Assembly (NCBI RefSeq): GCF_008369195.1
Contig: NZ_VOBC01000001.1
Coordinates: 2,294,001 to 2,358,000 of the forward strand
Source of the DNA: Sporosarcina sp. ANT_H38
Lineage (GTDB): Bacteria > Bacillota > Bacilli > Bacillales_A > Planococcaceae
DNA: 64,000 nucleotides
Direction: 5' to 3'
Each line of letters opens with the position of its first letter. Positions within the stretch are counted from its first letter, which is position 1. Below the pieces are notes generated by a model. The model did no database searches, had not been told where the DNA came from, and saw only the letters and a list, made by a program, of their open reading frames with translations. Positions 25,387 to 34,047 of the stretch are shown in pieces. The position numbers and the translations under genes were made by a program.

Positions 25387-26057
25387 TTCTCTCCTCCTTT
25401 CCCATTTATCTCACCGTAGCGTCTAGTCGCCGTTTCTTTGAATGCACTGAAATATTGTTGCGCATCCTGGATTTCATTGCGAATCTGCGACATTTCTTCA
25501 TCTAACTGGAAGGCGGCCTCTGCTGCACGCTCAAGTCGATGTCTGATTTCGTCCGGCATTTCACCTTCATATTTGTAATTCAATGAGTGCTCAATCGATG
25601 CCCAGAAATTCATCGCTAACGTTCGGATTTGAATCTCCGCAAAAATCGTTTTCTCCCCATGAATCGTCTGAACGGGATACTTAATAATTAAATGGTAGGA
25701 CCTGTACCCACTCGGTTTATTATGTGCAATATAATCGCGCTCTTCAATCACTTCTAGGTCATTTCGTTGTCGCAATGTTTCCACCACAGTACTAATGTCA
25801 TCGACAAACTGGCACATCAGGCGAAGGCCAGCAATATCAGGCAGTTCGGCCGCAAGTTCAGCCGATGGTTCGAATGGAATACCTTTTTCTAGTGTCTTGT
25901 CATAAATACTCGCGAGCGGCTTAACCCTGCCCGTCACAAATTCAACTGGCGTATGTACTTTTTCCAACTCATACTGGGTTCGCAAGCCTTTCAATTTCAC
26001 TTTCAATTCATCCACCGCTTGTTTATAAGGTTCAAGAAATTGATTCCACTGCCTCAT
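25383..26057 (-). CDS. relQ: Small alarmone synthetase RelQ (YjbM/SAS1)
   Basis: A 224-residue single-domain (p)ppGpp synthetase without the HD hydrolase, TGS or ACT domains of RelA. Synthetase motifs: [28 protein letters not shown], and [19 protein letters not shown]. It makes (p)ppGpp from GTP/GDP and ATP, usually induced by cell-wall stress. First gene of the relQ-nadK-yjbO unit, 18 bp after the UPF0738 gene. Confidence 0.93.
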   Translation of the reverse strand: MRQWNQFLEPYKQAVDELKVKLKGLRTQYELEKVHTPVEFVTGRVKPLASIYDKTLEKGIPFEPSAELAAELPDIAGLRLMCQFVDDISTVVETLRQRNDLEVIEERDYIAHNKPSGYRSYHLIIKYPVQTIHGEKTIFAEIQIRTLAMNFWASIEHSLNYKYEGEMPDEIRHRLERAAEAAFQLDEEMSQIRNEIQDAQQYFSAFKETATRRYGEINGKGGEK

Positions 26058-26075
26058 CCGGACCCCTCCCAGCTG

Positions 26076-26465
26076 TTATTCCGTATGTTGAAGTATCGAG
26101 CTGAATGCTTGCTCTACTGCCGAGGAGAATGCTTCCCCGTAATTATCGTTACCCTCAATATTATAAATAAGCATTGTCAGCTCATCTTTGAATCCGGGAA
26201 GCAAAATTATTTCATCCTTCCACGAAAGCATCGGATCTGCATCCATTGTCAATGTATCCACCATAAGCGGCCACACTGCCTGTGTAAAATGAAGCTGCTG
26301 GTACCCTTCTTCTAGTTCTAAAAGATAGACAAAAGAAAAATTATCAGAATCCGTAATCATCTTTCCAGACGGTATACCCAGTGGTCTTACCGCACCTTCT
26401 GCTAATAAAAAGAGGACTTGTTCATCGTTATGCAGACCATTGTCAATTCGATTTTGAAAGTTCAC
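26076..26465 (-). CDS. UPF0738-like protein (YjbL position)
   Basis: A 129-residue soluble acidic protein directly upstream of relQ. In B. subtilis this slot is held by YjbL (UPF0738), a similar-sized protein of unknown function; the assignment rests mainly on position and size. Sequence features: QLHFTQAVWPLMVDTL and ELTMLIYNIEGNDNYG. The CYTH-domain gene yjbK, present between yjbJ and yjbL in B. subtilis, is absent here. Confidence 0.6.
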   Translation of the reverse strand: MNFQNRIDNGLHNDEQVLFLLAEGAVRPLGIPSGKMITDSDNFSFVYLLELEEGYQQLHFTQAVWPLMVDTLTMDADPMLSWKDEIILLPGFKDELTMLIYNIEGNDNYGEAFSSAVEQAFSSILQHTE

Positions 26466-26618
26466 AATTTCTTCTTCCCTTCATGCGTCATTACGTTCAT
26501 TCTACCATATGCAGCGTGGCCTTGCAGTTTAGGAAATGCGTTTTCTCACATTAATTGGTATACTAGACTTAGGATATTATTTCACTAACCCATAGCTAGA
26601 CGTCAGAAGGGACAGATC

Positions 26619-27311
26619 GTGATGGATACAAGCACAATTCGTACATTAATGGAAATAAATACTTTGCAGTCGCTCGGTACTGTTCAAACACAAACTGAAC
26701 AAAATAGCACATCACCATCCATCTTTAACACAATTTTAGAGGAGATGTTAGGTACTACTTCTATAACGGATTCCTTATCTTCCGCTTCAGCCACATTACT
26801 TGGAAATCTCAACAATACAGAAAGCTTGCGTTATGTTGGAAGAAACGGAGTGTTCGAACCTTCTAGCCTAAATGCTATCATTTCCGCTGCACTAGAAAAA
26901 TCTCCTGTTTCCACAACCGATACATCTATTAGTAACGGGAGCTATAGTAATATCATTAGTCAAGCGGCAGAAAAATATAACTTACCCGACAAACTAATCT
27001 CTGCTGTTATTAAACAAGAATCGAACTTCAACAGTAATGTAGTCAGCCACGCAGGTGCACAAGGGCTTATGCAACTGATGCCCGGAACAGCTAAGTTCCT
27101 TGGCGTTAAAGATAGTTTTGACCCTGTCCAGAATATCATGGGAGGAGCAAAGTATTTAAGGCAAATGCTCAATCAATTTGATGGTGATACCGAACTTGCT
27201 CTTGCTGCCTATAATGCCGGCCCTGGAAACGTGAAAAAACACGACGGAATTCCCCCATTTAAAGAGACACAGCAATATGTGAAAAACGTGCTCGGCTATT
27301 TCAATGCATAA
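26619..27311 (+). CDS. cwlQ: Lytic transglycosylase, SLT domain (CwlQ/YjbJ-like)
   Basis: A 230-residue protein whose C-terminal ~115 residues are a Slt-type goose-lysozyme-like domain: VIKQESNFNSNV (catalytic Glu), HAGAQGLMQLMPGTA and LALAAYNAGPGNVKKH. The first ~110 residues are low-complexity Ser/Thr-rich with no classical signal peptide. In B. subtilis YjbJ (CwlQ) has muramidase/transglycosylase activity. GTG 26619 or ATG 26622 can start; AGAAGGGA lies upstream. Confidence 0.88.
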   Translation: MMDTSTIRTLMEINTLQSLGTVQTQTEQNSTSPSIFNTILEEMLGTTSITDSLSSASATLLGNLNNTESLRYVGRNGVFEPSSLNAIISAALEKSPVSTTDTSISNGSYSNIISQAAEKYNLPDKLISAVIKQESNFNSNVVSHAGAQGLMQLMPGTAKFLGVKDSFDPVQNIMGGAKYLRQMLNQFDGDTELALAAYNAGPGNVKKHDGIPPFKETQQYVKNVLGYFNA

Positions 27312-27416
27312 AGTTGATAATCTAGAGTCCTATTTCACTAACAGAGCTATATATTTGTGAAAGCGATGCAGGCTTGATAGAATATCAATACAGTCAGAGC
27401 AAAGGAGATTGACATA

Positions 27417-27809
27417 ATGATGCGAAAACCTTTGATCCCTTATGAAGAGATCGGTGCTACAAAGTTGTCGGAACTTATCGACCTGTTTTACGCAAAAGTG
27501 GCCGTACACCCGGACCTATACCCGATTTTCCCAGATGACCTGACAGAAACAGCACGCAAACAAAAACAATTTCAAACACAGTATTTAGGTGGTCCCAATA
27601 TATTTACAGAGGAACATGGTCACCCGATGATGAAAGCCCGTCATATGCCATTCCCTATATCTCCGGTTCAAGCAGAAGCATGGCTAGCCTGTATGGCTGA
27701 AGCAATGGACGAAGTTGAACTTGATGGAAATATACGTGATATTTATTATAAGCGCCTCGTCTTGACTGCCAATCATATGGTAAACAGGACTGGGGAGGAG
27801 AAAACGTGA
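27417..27809 (+). CDS. yjbI: Truncated hemoglobin (YjbI)
   Basis: A 130-residue group II truncated haemoglobin. LFYAKVAVHPDLYPIFPDD, FQTQYLGGPNIF and MKARHMPFPI (the proximal His in RHMPF) mark the 2-on-2 globin fold. Such proteins bind O2 and may act in oxidative chemistry. ATG with AAAGGAG upstream. Its stop overlaps the spxH start by 4 bp (GTGA), the same gene pair as yjbI-yjbH in B. subtilis. Confidence 0.92.
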   Translation: MMRKPLIPYEEIGATKLSELIDLFYAKVAVHPDLYPIFPDDLTETARKQKQFQTQYLGGPNIFTEEHGHPMMKARHMPFPISPVQAEAWLACMAEAMDEVELDGNIRDIYYKRLVLTANHMVNRTGEEKT

Positions 27810-28612
27810 ATCGACAAACATTACTGGAGAATCCGGTAAGTCCATCTACTTGCATAAGGCCAATCGAATTATATGTTTTTATTGATCCATTATGCGGGGA
27901 ATGCTCGTCACTCCCTCCTTTACTTCGAAAGTTACAAGTTGAATATGACCGCTATTTCACACTGCGCATTGCATTGCGCACATCGTTGCCTAAGATGAAT
28001 CTTCAATTTATGCATAAACAAGTAGATGAACTGGCTTGTGAAAAGACACATCCTACGTTTCCGAGTATTGCTATTAAAACTGCGGAGTTTCAAGGTAAGC
28101 GTGCTGGATTTAGATTCTTCTCAAAAATGCTTGAGTATTCATTCCTGAAGTCAAGAAATGTATCGTCATTTTCCGTACTCGTCGAAATCGCAACAAAATT
28201 AAATCTAGATGTAGACGAATTTATCCGAGACTTTTCTTCCAAAAACGTCTTGCGCTCTTTACAAGTCGATTTGTATATGGCCAAAGAGATGGAAGTCGAC
28301 AAAGCCCCTACTTTCGTTTTCTTCAATAAAAATATTGAAGATGAAGGATTAAAAGTAAGTGGATTGTACGATTACGAAGTCTACGAACAAATTTTAGAGG
28401 AATTGGTCGGTGGGCCGATTATGGCCGATATTCCACCTCCACTTGAAGATTTGTTCCAACGTTTCGATACACTCTCCACAAATGAGATTGCTAGTATTTA
28501 CAACATCTCCGAAAAGTCCGCAGAACGCGAACTCAAAAAACGTCTTCTTCAACAACATGTCGAACGGATTCACTTCCAGGACATGACATTATGGCGTAAA
28601 AAAATGATATGA
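27806..28612 (+). CDS. spxH: SpxH/YjbH, ClpXP adaptor for Spx degradation
   Basis: A 268-residue thioredoxin/DsbA-like adaptor that binds Spx and hands it to ClpXP in non-stressed cells. The N-terminal ELYVFIDPLCGECSSLPP carries a CxxC pair (CGEC); the C-terminal part ends in a helix-rich VERIHFQDMTLWRKKMI. Start GTG 27806 overlaps yjbI. Its target gene spx is 4.5 kb away in this window, with mecA and coiA between them. No His-rich N-terminus like that of B. subtilis YjbH is present. Confidence 0.9.
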   Translation: MNRQTLLENPVSPSTCIRPIELYVFIDPLCGECSSLPPLLRKLQVEYDRYFTLRIALRTSLPKMNLQFMHKQVDELACEKTHPTFPSIAIKTAEFQGKRAGFRFFSKMLEYSFLKSRNVSSFSVLVEIATKLNLDVDEFIRDFSSKNVLRSLQVDLYMAKEMEVDKAPTFVFFNKNIEDEGLKVSGLYDYEVYEQILEELVGGPIMADIPPPLEDLFQRFDTLSTNEIASIYNISEKSAERELKKRLLQQHVERIHFQDMTLWRKKMI

Positions 28613-29058
28613 ATTAAGAGAGCTACTTCATTACCGGGGGATTTCCGGAGGATGGGGTGGTTTTTTTATTGATGGAGTTTGCGTTCACTGTTTCATGTTT
28701 TGCAATGACAGTTTTCAGGTGCACTCACAGTTGCTTGCTTTGCCATCACAGTTCAACGCTTTCCCCTCACAGTTTCACAGCTTCAGTGACAATAACCGCT
28801 TCACTCTAATCTCCTCAAAACCAAAAGAAAAGAGCATTCGCTCCTGGGGGGGAGGGAATGCTCTATTTCAAAGGGAATGGGAGAAATGTTCACGTTCAAA
28901 CAAAAGGGGTGTATGTTTGGTATGTGATTTATTTCACATCCTTACCTTATCATAAAATAATAATTGCATCAAGAATTCACAATGAATTTCACATGATTGT
29001 CACATTGGTTATTTCATCAATATTCCACACTTTATATTTATATAGTAATATGCTTTCG
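28613..29058. other. Intergenic region with degenerate 21-bp periodic repeats
   Basis: No supported gene. It contains a weak terminator-like sequence (28635-28672, CCGG-N7-CCGG then G/T-rich with T7), the repeat at 28686-28790, and a hairpin AGAGCATTC / GAATGCTCT (28831-28864) around a G-rich loop. Confidence 0.6.
28686..28790. repeat. Degenerate ~21-bp tandem repeat (CACAGTT core)
   Basis: CACTGTT, GACAGTT, CACAGTT, CACAGTT and CACAGTT begin at 28686, 28707, 28726, 28747 and 28768: spacings of 21, 19, 21, 21 bp, two helical turns. Confidence 0.6.
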
Positions 29059-29100
29059 AAAAAAATCTCATCCACCTATTTAATAAGGCAGATGAGATTT
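29059..29100 (-). terminator. Terminator of pepF
   Basis: AAATCTCATC / GATGAGATTT stem with T7 tail on the minus strand. Confidence 0.8.
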
Positions 29101-29114
29101 CTAACTAAATATAT

Positions 29115-30932
29115 TCAGTTTTTTGAAAGAAGTGATTCAAGCTCGTTTAACTTTTCTTCGAAGACTCGGCATGCTTCTTCGATTGGGGCAGCACTTGTCA
29201 TGTCAACGCCCGCCTTTTTCAGCACTTCAATCGGATAGTCAGAAGAGCCGGCTTTCAGGAAGTTATTAACATAGCGTTCAACGGCCGGTTCGCCTTCTGT
29301 CAAGATTTGATTGCTAAGCGCGACTGCGGCACTATAACCTGTCGCATATTGATAGACATAATAATTATAGTAAAAATGAGGAATTCTTGCCCATTCCAAG
29401 CCGATTTCTTCATCCACAACTAGGTCTTCACCAAAGTATTTCTTATTGAGTGCATAATACTCTTCCGTCAGTTTTTCAGCTGTTAGTGCGATACCCTGCT
29501 GATCAAGCTGATGAATAAGGTGTTCGAACTCGGCGAACATTGTCTGACGGAAAACCGTACCTCGGAAGCCGTCAAGCCAATAATTTAGTAAGTAAATGCG
29601 TTTCTGTTCGTCATCAATTGTTTTCAATAGATGATCATTCAAGATGGCTTCATTCACTGTTGACGCGACTTCTGCTACGAAAATGGAATAACCACTGTAG
29701 ATGAACGGCTGGCTTTTACGTGAATAATAACTATGGACGCTATGGCCGAATTCGTGCGCCAGCGTGAATAAGTTGCTGACATTATCTTGCCAGTTCATTA
29801 AGACATAAGGATTTGTTCCATAAGCACCCGAAGAATATGCTCCAGATCGCTTCCCTTTGTTTTCACGGACGTCTACCCAGCGATTATCAAGCCCCTCTTT
29901 GACGATTGATACATACTCTTCACCAAGTGGATGGAAACTGTCAAGCATCGTCTGTGAAGCTTCGTCGTACGGAATTTTCATGTCTGCATCTTTTACAAGC
30001 GGTGCGTACATATCCCACATATGAAGTTCTTCAAGTCCGAATACTTTTTTACGGAGCGCCACATAGCGTTGTAGCAAGTGGACATTTTTATTGATAGTCG
30101 TAACAAGATTTTCATAAACTTGTTCAGGAATATGATTATTCGCCATTGCAGCCTCACGCGCTGATGAATAATTACGAATGCGTGCATTGACGTTATCGCC
30201 TTTTATGTTACCCGATAGTGTGGATGCAAATGTATTTTGGAATTCACTGTATTTTGAATACATCGCTTTGAATGCATCCTTACGAACCCGTGGATCATCG
30301 CTTTCTAAAAATCCTACATAGCGGCCATGTGATAACTCGACTTCTTCTCCTTGCTCGTCTTTCACCATAGGAAAAGTCAAATCCGCATTGTTTAGCATAC
30401 TGAACGTTTCAGAAGAGTTACCTGTCACTTCTGAAAGTTGTGCAAGCAAAGCTTCTTGTTCGGCAGGAAGCACATGTGGTCGCTGAGTGTTAATTTCCTC
30501 GAATTCTTGCTTATAAAGAGCTAGTCCTTCATGTTCAGTAACTAGCTTGTCCAATTCTATTTCATCAATGGAAAGAAGCTCAGGCAAGAAGTACGATAAT
30601 GCAGTTGATACTTTCACGTAAAGTGATTTCACGCGGCTATCCATCGCCTGATAGAAACTGTTTGTCGTGTCCTGGTCAGTCTTCAGGTGAGCATATGTGT
30701 AAAGCCTGCGGAGTCTTTCTGATAGTGCGTCACGGTATGCCAATGCGCTGTATAGTGCATCTCCTCCGTTGGAAAATGTACCTTTATAAGAATTCGCTTC
30801 GCCAGAAATCCGTTCAACCTCAACGTATTCTTTTTCCCACGCTTCATCTGTTGCAAAAATATCTTCGAGACGCCAAGTCTCCTCTACTTTAACTTCATTA
30901 CGAGTCAATACTTTATTCTTAGTTTCAGCCAT
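29115..30932 (-). CDS. pepF: Oligoendopeptidase F
   Basis: A 605-residue cytosolic M3-family zinc metallopeptidase that cleaves oligopeptides, e.g. those imported by Opp and peptide pheromones. The zinc site LAHEFGHSVHSYYS is complete, with the downstream Glu in FVAEVASTVNEAILND. Start ATG 30932 (a TTG at 30938 is also possible) with AAGGGGG upstream. It sits beside coiA as in B. subtilis. Convergent with spxH. Confidence 0.95.
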   Translation of the reverse strand: MAETKNKVLTRNEVKVEETWRLEDIFATDEAWEKEYVEVERISGEANSYKGTFSNGGDALYSALAYRDALSERLRRLYTYAHLKTDQDTTNSFYQAMDSRVKSLYVKVSTALSYFLPELLSIDEIELDKLVTEHEGLALYKQEFEEINTQRPHVLPAEQEALLAQLSEVTGNSSETFSMLNNADLTFPMVKDEQGEEVELSHGRYVGFLESDDPRVRKDAFKAMYSKYSEFQNTFASTLSGNIKGDNVNARIRNYSSAREAAMANNHIPEQVYENLVTTINKNVHLLQRYVALRKKVFGLEELHMWDMYAPLVKDADMKIPYDEASQTMLDSFHPLGEEYVSIVKEGLDNRWVDVRENKGKRSGAYSSGAYGTNPYVLMNWQDNVSNLFTLAHEFGHSVHSYYSRKSQPFIYSGYSIFVAEVASTVNEAILNDHLLKTIDDEQKRIYLLNYWLDGFRGTVFRQTMFAEFEHLIHQLDQQGIALTAEKLTEEYYALNKKYFGEDLVVDEEIGLEWARIPHFYYNYYVYQYATGYSAAVALSNQILTEGEPAVERYVNNFLKAGSSDYPIEVLKKAGVDMTSAAPIEEACRVFEEKLNELESLLSKN

Positions 30933-30986
30933 CGTCAATATTCCCCCTTCTCCCGTTACTTCGGGAAACGAATCGATTCTATTTTC

Positions 30987-32141
30987 TCAATTTTCGTAAC
31001 GCTTTGCAAGCAATCTTTCTGAAAATAGTTGAATTATTTTTTCTTCGTCAATAACCGCTCCCTTGTAATAGGAATCGACATTCGCAGCAATAAGAAAGTC
31101 TCTGTATGCCATGCATGATTTTTCTTGTTCTTCCGACGAATTTTCTAAGCCAGAAACATATTTCCTAACCTGACTGCGGGAGAGACTTCTAAAACTGATT
31201 CCCTTTTTCCTCAAATAATAGAAGAATGCTAGTTGCCATTCACAATCATGTTCTCGGAATGCCTCATTGAAAAGTACGGGCAGCCCAATCCATTGTGGAA
31301 GATTCGCAGGAATTACACGTAGTTCATAGCACATTCTTAAAAAAGGATCGTTTACACCTCTTTTGTTTACTAACACGCGGGATTGAAGAAATTGATTGCG
31401 AATGGATAAATAAATGGCTACATAACGATGGACTTCTATCTCTGATGGCGTTTTAGGCCGTGCAAAAGGAAATACTTGCATCGACAATGTCAACGTACGA
31501 TGGATGCCAATATAACGCTTTCCAGCAATATGGATTAGGCTAGTAAAATAATGAAATCGTTCTGTTTGGGGGTTATATGTGAGTAATAAATGTCCTTCAG
31601 GGGATGTATGTGTAAAGAAGCTTACGTGGTATTTTGAAAAATGGAATGTACCGACACCTTTAGGCAATGCACTAAACTTTTCTGGGGTATGCAAAATCCA
31701 AATAGGTTTCATTCCTGTACTACGATAACCGGCGGATCTGGATTCAATGTCAGCAACAGGGATTGTACTGCACTGAAATTCGATAGGTATCGACTCAAAT
31801 TTTGTTGTTACAAGGATATCAGGACGCTGAGACAACATTTTTAAAAATGGTTCAAGTTCGACAAGCTGGGCATGTTTTTGAAAAAATCCGTACAATTGCT
31901 GTTTTCCTTGAAGATGGCTACGTGATTCACCTTCCGAGAATAAAGTCGTACAGACAGCATTTTTCATATGTGCAAAATGTGGGATTGTAATAGCTCCAAC
32001 TTTTAATTGGACCGGATAGTCACATTGAGGGCAATAGAATAATCGTAATTTCCTCCATTTTCTCAAACGCTCTCTTCCTAATTCTGGTGTCAGGATAATA
32101 ATTTTTCCTTCCTCTGTTTTTGCTGTGAGAATAGTATACAT
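30987..32141 (-). CDS. coiA: Competence protein CoiA
   Basis: A ~380-residue CoiA-family protein, which promotes recombination of incoming DNA in competent cells. Seen: zinc-like pair FYCPQCDYPVQLKV, PHFAHMKNAVC, HLQGKQQLYGFF, and the nuclease-like PDILVTTKFESIPIEFQCS. Start choice is unusual: the ATG at 32141 directly abuts its AAAGGAG, with no spacer, and the transcript should begin only about nine bases upstream. An ATT at 32132 is nine bases beyond AAAGGAG and gives MLTAKTEEGK, as CoiA proteins usually begin. The frame extension to 32177 crosses the promoter and is rejected. Confidence 0.88.
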   Translation of the reverse strand: MYTILTAKTEEGKIIILTPELGRERLRKWRKLRLFYCPQCDYPVQLKVGAITIPHFAHMKNAVCTTLFSEGESRSHLQGKQQLYGFFQKHAQLVELEPFLKMLSQRPDILVTTKFESIPIEFQCSTIPVADIESRSAGYRSTGMKPIWILHTPEKFSALPKGVGTFHFSKYHVSFFTHTSPEGHLLLTYNPQTERFHYFTSLIHIAGKRYIGIHRTLTLSMQVFPFARPKTPSEIEVHRYVAIYLSIRNQFLQSRVLVNKRGVNDPFLRMCYELRVIPANLPQWIGLPVLFNEAFREHDCEWQLAFFYYLRKKGISFRSLSRSQVRKYVSGLENSSEEQEKSCMAYRDFLIAANVDSYYKGAVIDEEKIIQLFSERLLAKRYEN

Positions 32142-32156
32142 CTCCTTTCTTGTTAC

Positions 32157-32185
32157 ATTATACGAATATTGCAACAATAATACAA
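32157..32185 (-). promoter_or_regulatory. Sigma-A promoter of coiA
   Basis: TTGTAT (32185-32180), 17-bp spacer, TATAAT (32162-32157). It implies a very short leader before the coiA ribosome binding site. Confidence 0.7.
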
Positions 32186-32186
32186 G

Positions 32187-32213
32187 TAAAAAAAGCTACC
32201 GTTTTAGGTAGCC
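32187..32213 (-). terminator. Terminator of mecA
   Basis: GGCTACC / GGTAGC stem with T8 tail on the minus strand; it lies just upstream of the coiA promoter. Confidence 0.85.
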
Positions 32214-32225
32214 GTTTCAATATTA

Positions 32226-32882
32226 TTAATTTGCTCCAAAGTATTGCTGAATTTTCACAAAAACATCAGAGTCCATAATTAGATTGCCATACTCCTCGAT
32301 TCGATGAATCGTCATGTTTGACGGAACGCCGAATTCTGAAAGCACACTAAACAGATCTGTCTTGCGAGAATCATCCATTACTTCATCGTCATATAACAAA
32401 TGTATATAATATTTGTTTTCAAACGAATATAAAGCTGTCTTTACTTCATAATCTTTCATTTGATTCGCTAACGGAATGAGAATATCAAATTCGTTAAAGA
32501 CAAACATATTATCAACCCAATCGAACGCAGTATCTTCTATACCTGGCATGGTATCATCATCATCATACATTTTTCCATGCTGGAACACTTTTCTTGGATC
32601 ATCACTAGTGAATGGTGATTCCAGTGGTTCACCGTCTTCAGACATTTGTGCACGCGTGACTGTCACTTCAATGCCGCCGCTCATCGCATGTACCTGTATC
32701 CACAATGGCCCCTCGACTTCAAACTCAGACTCATCACTGACTTCGTCCATCATCTCCCAGAAGAGTTCCTCGCTTTTGTCGCGATTATACCAAACTTCCT
32801 CACGGGTGAAGCCGCGTTCTTCTATATCAATATATGATAGAAAAAACTTAACTGTATTTTCATTAATACGCTCTATTTCCAT
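32226..32882 (-). CDS. mecA: Adaptor protein MecA
   Basis: A 218-residue ClpC adaptor; in B. subtilis it delivers ComK and other clients to ClpCP and blocks competence. The N-terminal substrate-binding part (MEIERINENTVKFFLSYIDI, GFTREEVWYNRDKSEELFW) and the C-terminal ClpC-binding domain (YSFENKYYIHLLYDD) are both present, with an acidic linker between. Own terminator; coiA follows with its own promoter. The spx-mecA-coiA order is as in B. subtilis. Confidence 0.95.
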   Translation of the reverse strand: MEIERINENTVKFFLSYIDIEERGFTREEVWYNRDKSEELFWEMMDEVSDESEFEVEGPLWIQVHAMSGGIEVTVTRAQMSEDGEPLESPFTSDDPRKVFQHGKMYDDDDTMPGIEDTAFDWVDNMFVFNEFDILIPLANQMKDYEVKTALYSFENKYYIHLLYDDEVMDDSRKTDLFSVLSEFGVPSNMTIHRIEEYGNLIMDSDVFVKIQQYFGAN

Positions 32883-33064
32883 CCCTTTTCTCTCCCTTCC
32901 TATGGAACAGGATCTATCCAGTTCCCTTTAATGTGTGGAAAAACCTGCAATGCTTATACTTACTATATGACCGTCCTCTACGTTTTGAAAGGGTTCCGCC
33001 TTAGGACGTATAATTTTGATAGTAATAGCATTGTAGAGAACATCCACCAGGAAAGCAAGAGAAA

Positions 33065-33115
33065 CAAAAAAAGCCAATAGGTGTACGGCATTTTACAATG
33101 TCAACCCCTATCAGC
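33065..33115 (-). terminator. Terminator of spx
   Basis: GCTGATAGG / CCTATTGGC stem (two G-T pairs) around a long loop, followed by T7. Confidence 0.65.
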
Positions 33116-33132
33116 TTCATACTATTTTTCGA

Positions 33133-33531
33133 CTAGTTAACCATGCGCCGCGCTTCAAGCAACTGATAGGCTCTTACTTTTCTCGGTAAGAATCGACGGA
33201 TTTCATCTTCATTGTATCCAACCTGTAGTCTCTTCTCATCAAGAATTATCGGTCTTCTTAAAAGACCTGGATGTTCTTGAATTAATTCATATAAGCGCTG
33301 TAACGGAAGGCTTTCCACATCAACGTTTAACTTTTGGAATATTTTCGAACGCGTTGAAATAATTTCGTCTGTTCCATCTTCAGTCATACGTAGAATTTCT
33401 TTTATTTCATCAATATTCAATGGTTCCGAAAAAATGTTACGTTCAGTATACGGAATCTCGTGTTCCTCTAACCATGCTTTCGCTTTTCTGCATGATGTAC
33501 AGCTAGGTGAAGTAAATAATGTGACCATCAT
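33133..33531 (-). CDS. spx: Transcriptional regulator Spx
   Basis: A 131-132 residue ArsC-like protein that binds the RNA polymerase alpha C-terminal domain and turns on the thiol-stress regulon. The redox switch CTSC sits at residues 10-13 (counting from the second Met), as in B. subtilis. Also seen: [19 protein letters not shown] and [19 protein letters not shown]. Two adjacent ATGs (33531, 33528) can start; GAAAGGAAGTG lies upstream. Its degradation factor SpxH is encoded in the same region. Confidence 0.96.
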   Translation of the reverse strand: MMVTLFTSPSCTSCRKAKAWLEEHEIPYTERNIFSEPLNIDEIKEILRMTEDGTDEIISTRSKIFQKLNVDVESLPLQRLYELIQEHPGLLRRPIILDEKRLQVGYNEDEIRRFLPRKVRAYQLLEARRMVN

Positions 33532-33886
33532 ATGCTGACACTTCCTTTCAGTCGGCTCGAATGTTTTGATTTATATTTTTTCATTTAGATTAGAATTAGT
33601 TTAAACTGTCTACTTCTAATCCCTATTATACACATATTTATTACCGATTAATACACTTTCAAAAAAATATTCAATATTCCATGCACTATTGTCACACTTC
33701 AGCAACATAAGCGACTTTAACAAGTATGGCATGTTCTTTATACTGTTATACCCGATGAGGAAAAATTTAAACATCTGCTTCTTCTAATAGAAATTTTTCT
33801 CATTTAGGAAGTAACTAATTGAAAATAAATTAGTGTCTACATAGTATAGTACGTCTTAATCTGGGTAAAGGTTTCATATTATTTTT

Positions 33887-33923
33887 AAAAAAATCCAGAA
33901 ACTTATTATTTTCCGGATTTTTC
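33887..33923. terminator. Bidirectional terminator-like hairpin
   Basis: AAATCCAGAA / TTCCGGATTT stem flanked by A7 and T5. No adjacent gene on the + strand needs it. Confidence 0.6.
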
Positions 33924-33996
33924 AAAATTATGAATCGTAATTAATACCGAGGGAATACCAATTGCTAGCATTTCAATAGTAGATATTTAATTATGC

Positions 33997-34030
33997 AAAA
34001 GGACCGGTTCTCTTGTAGAAAACCGGTCCC
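33997..34030 (-). terminator. Terminator of the opp operon
   Basis: GGACCGGTTTTC / GAACCGGTCC stem with TTTTG tail on the minus strand. Confidence 0.8.
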
Positions 34031-34047
34031 GTTACATCTATTTAAGA

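Larger units (their letters stand above)
33532..34047. other. Long spx upstream / opp downstream intergenic region
   Basis: AT-rich, no supported gene. Contains a TATAAT at 33630-33625 (minus strand) that may serve spx, though no convincing -35 was found, plus two hairpins listed separately. A small RNA ending at the 33887-33923 hairpin cannot be ruled out. Confidence 0.5.
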
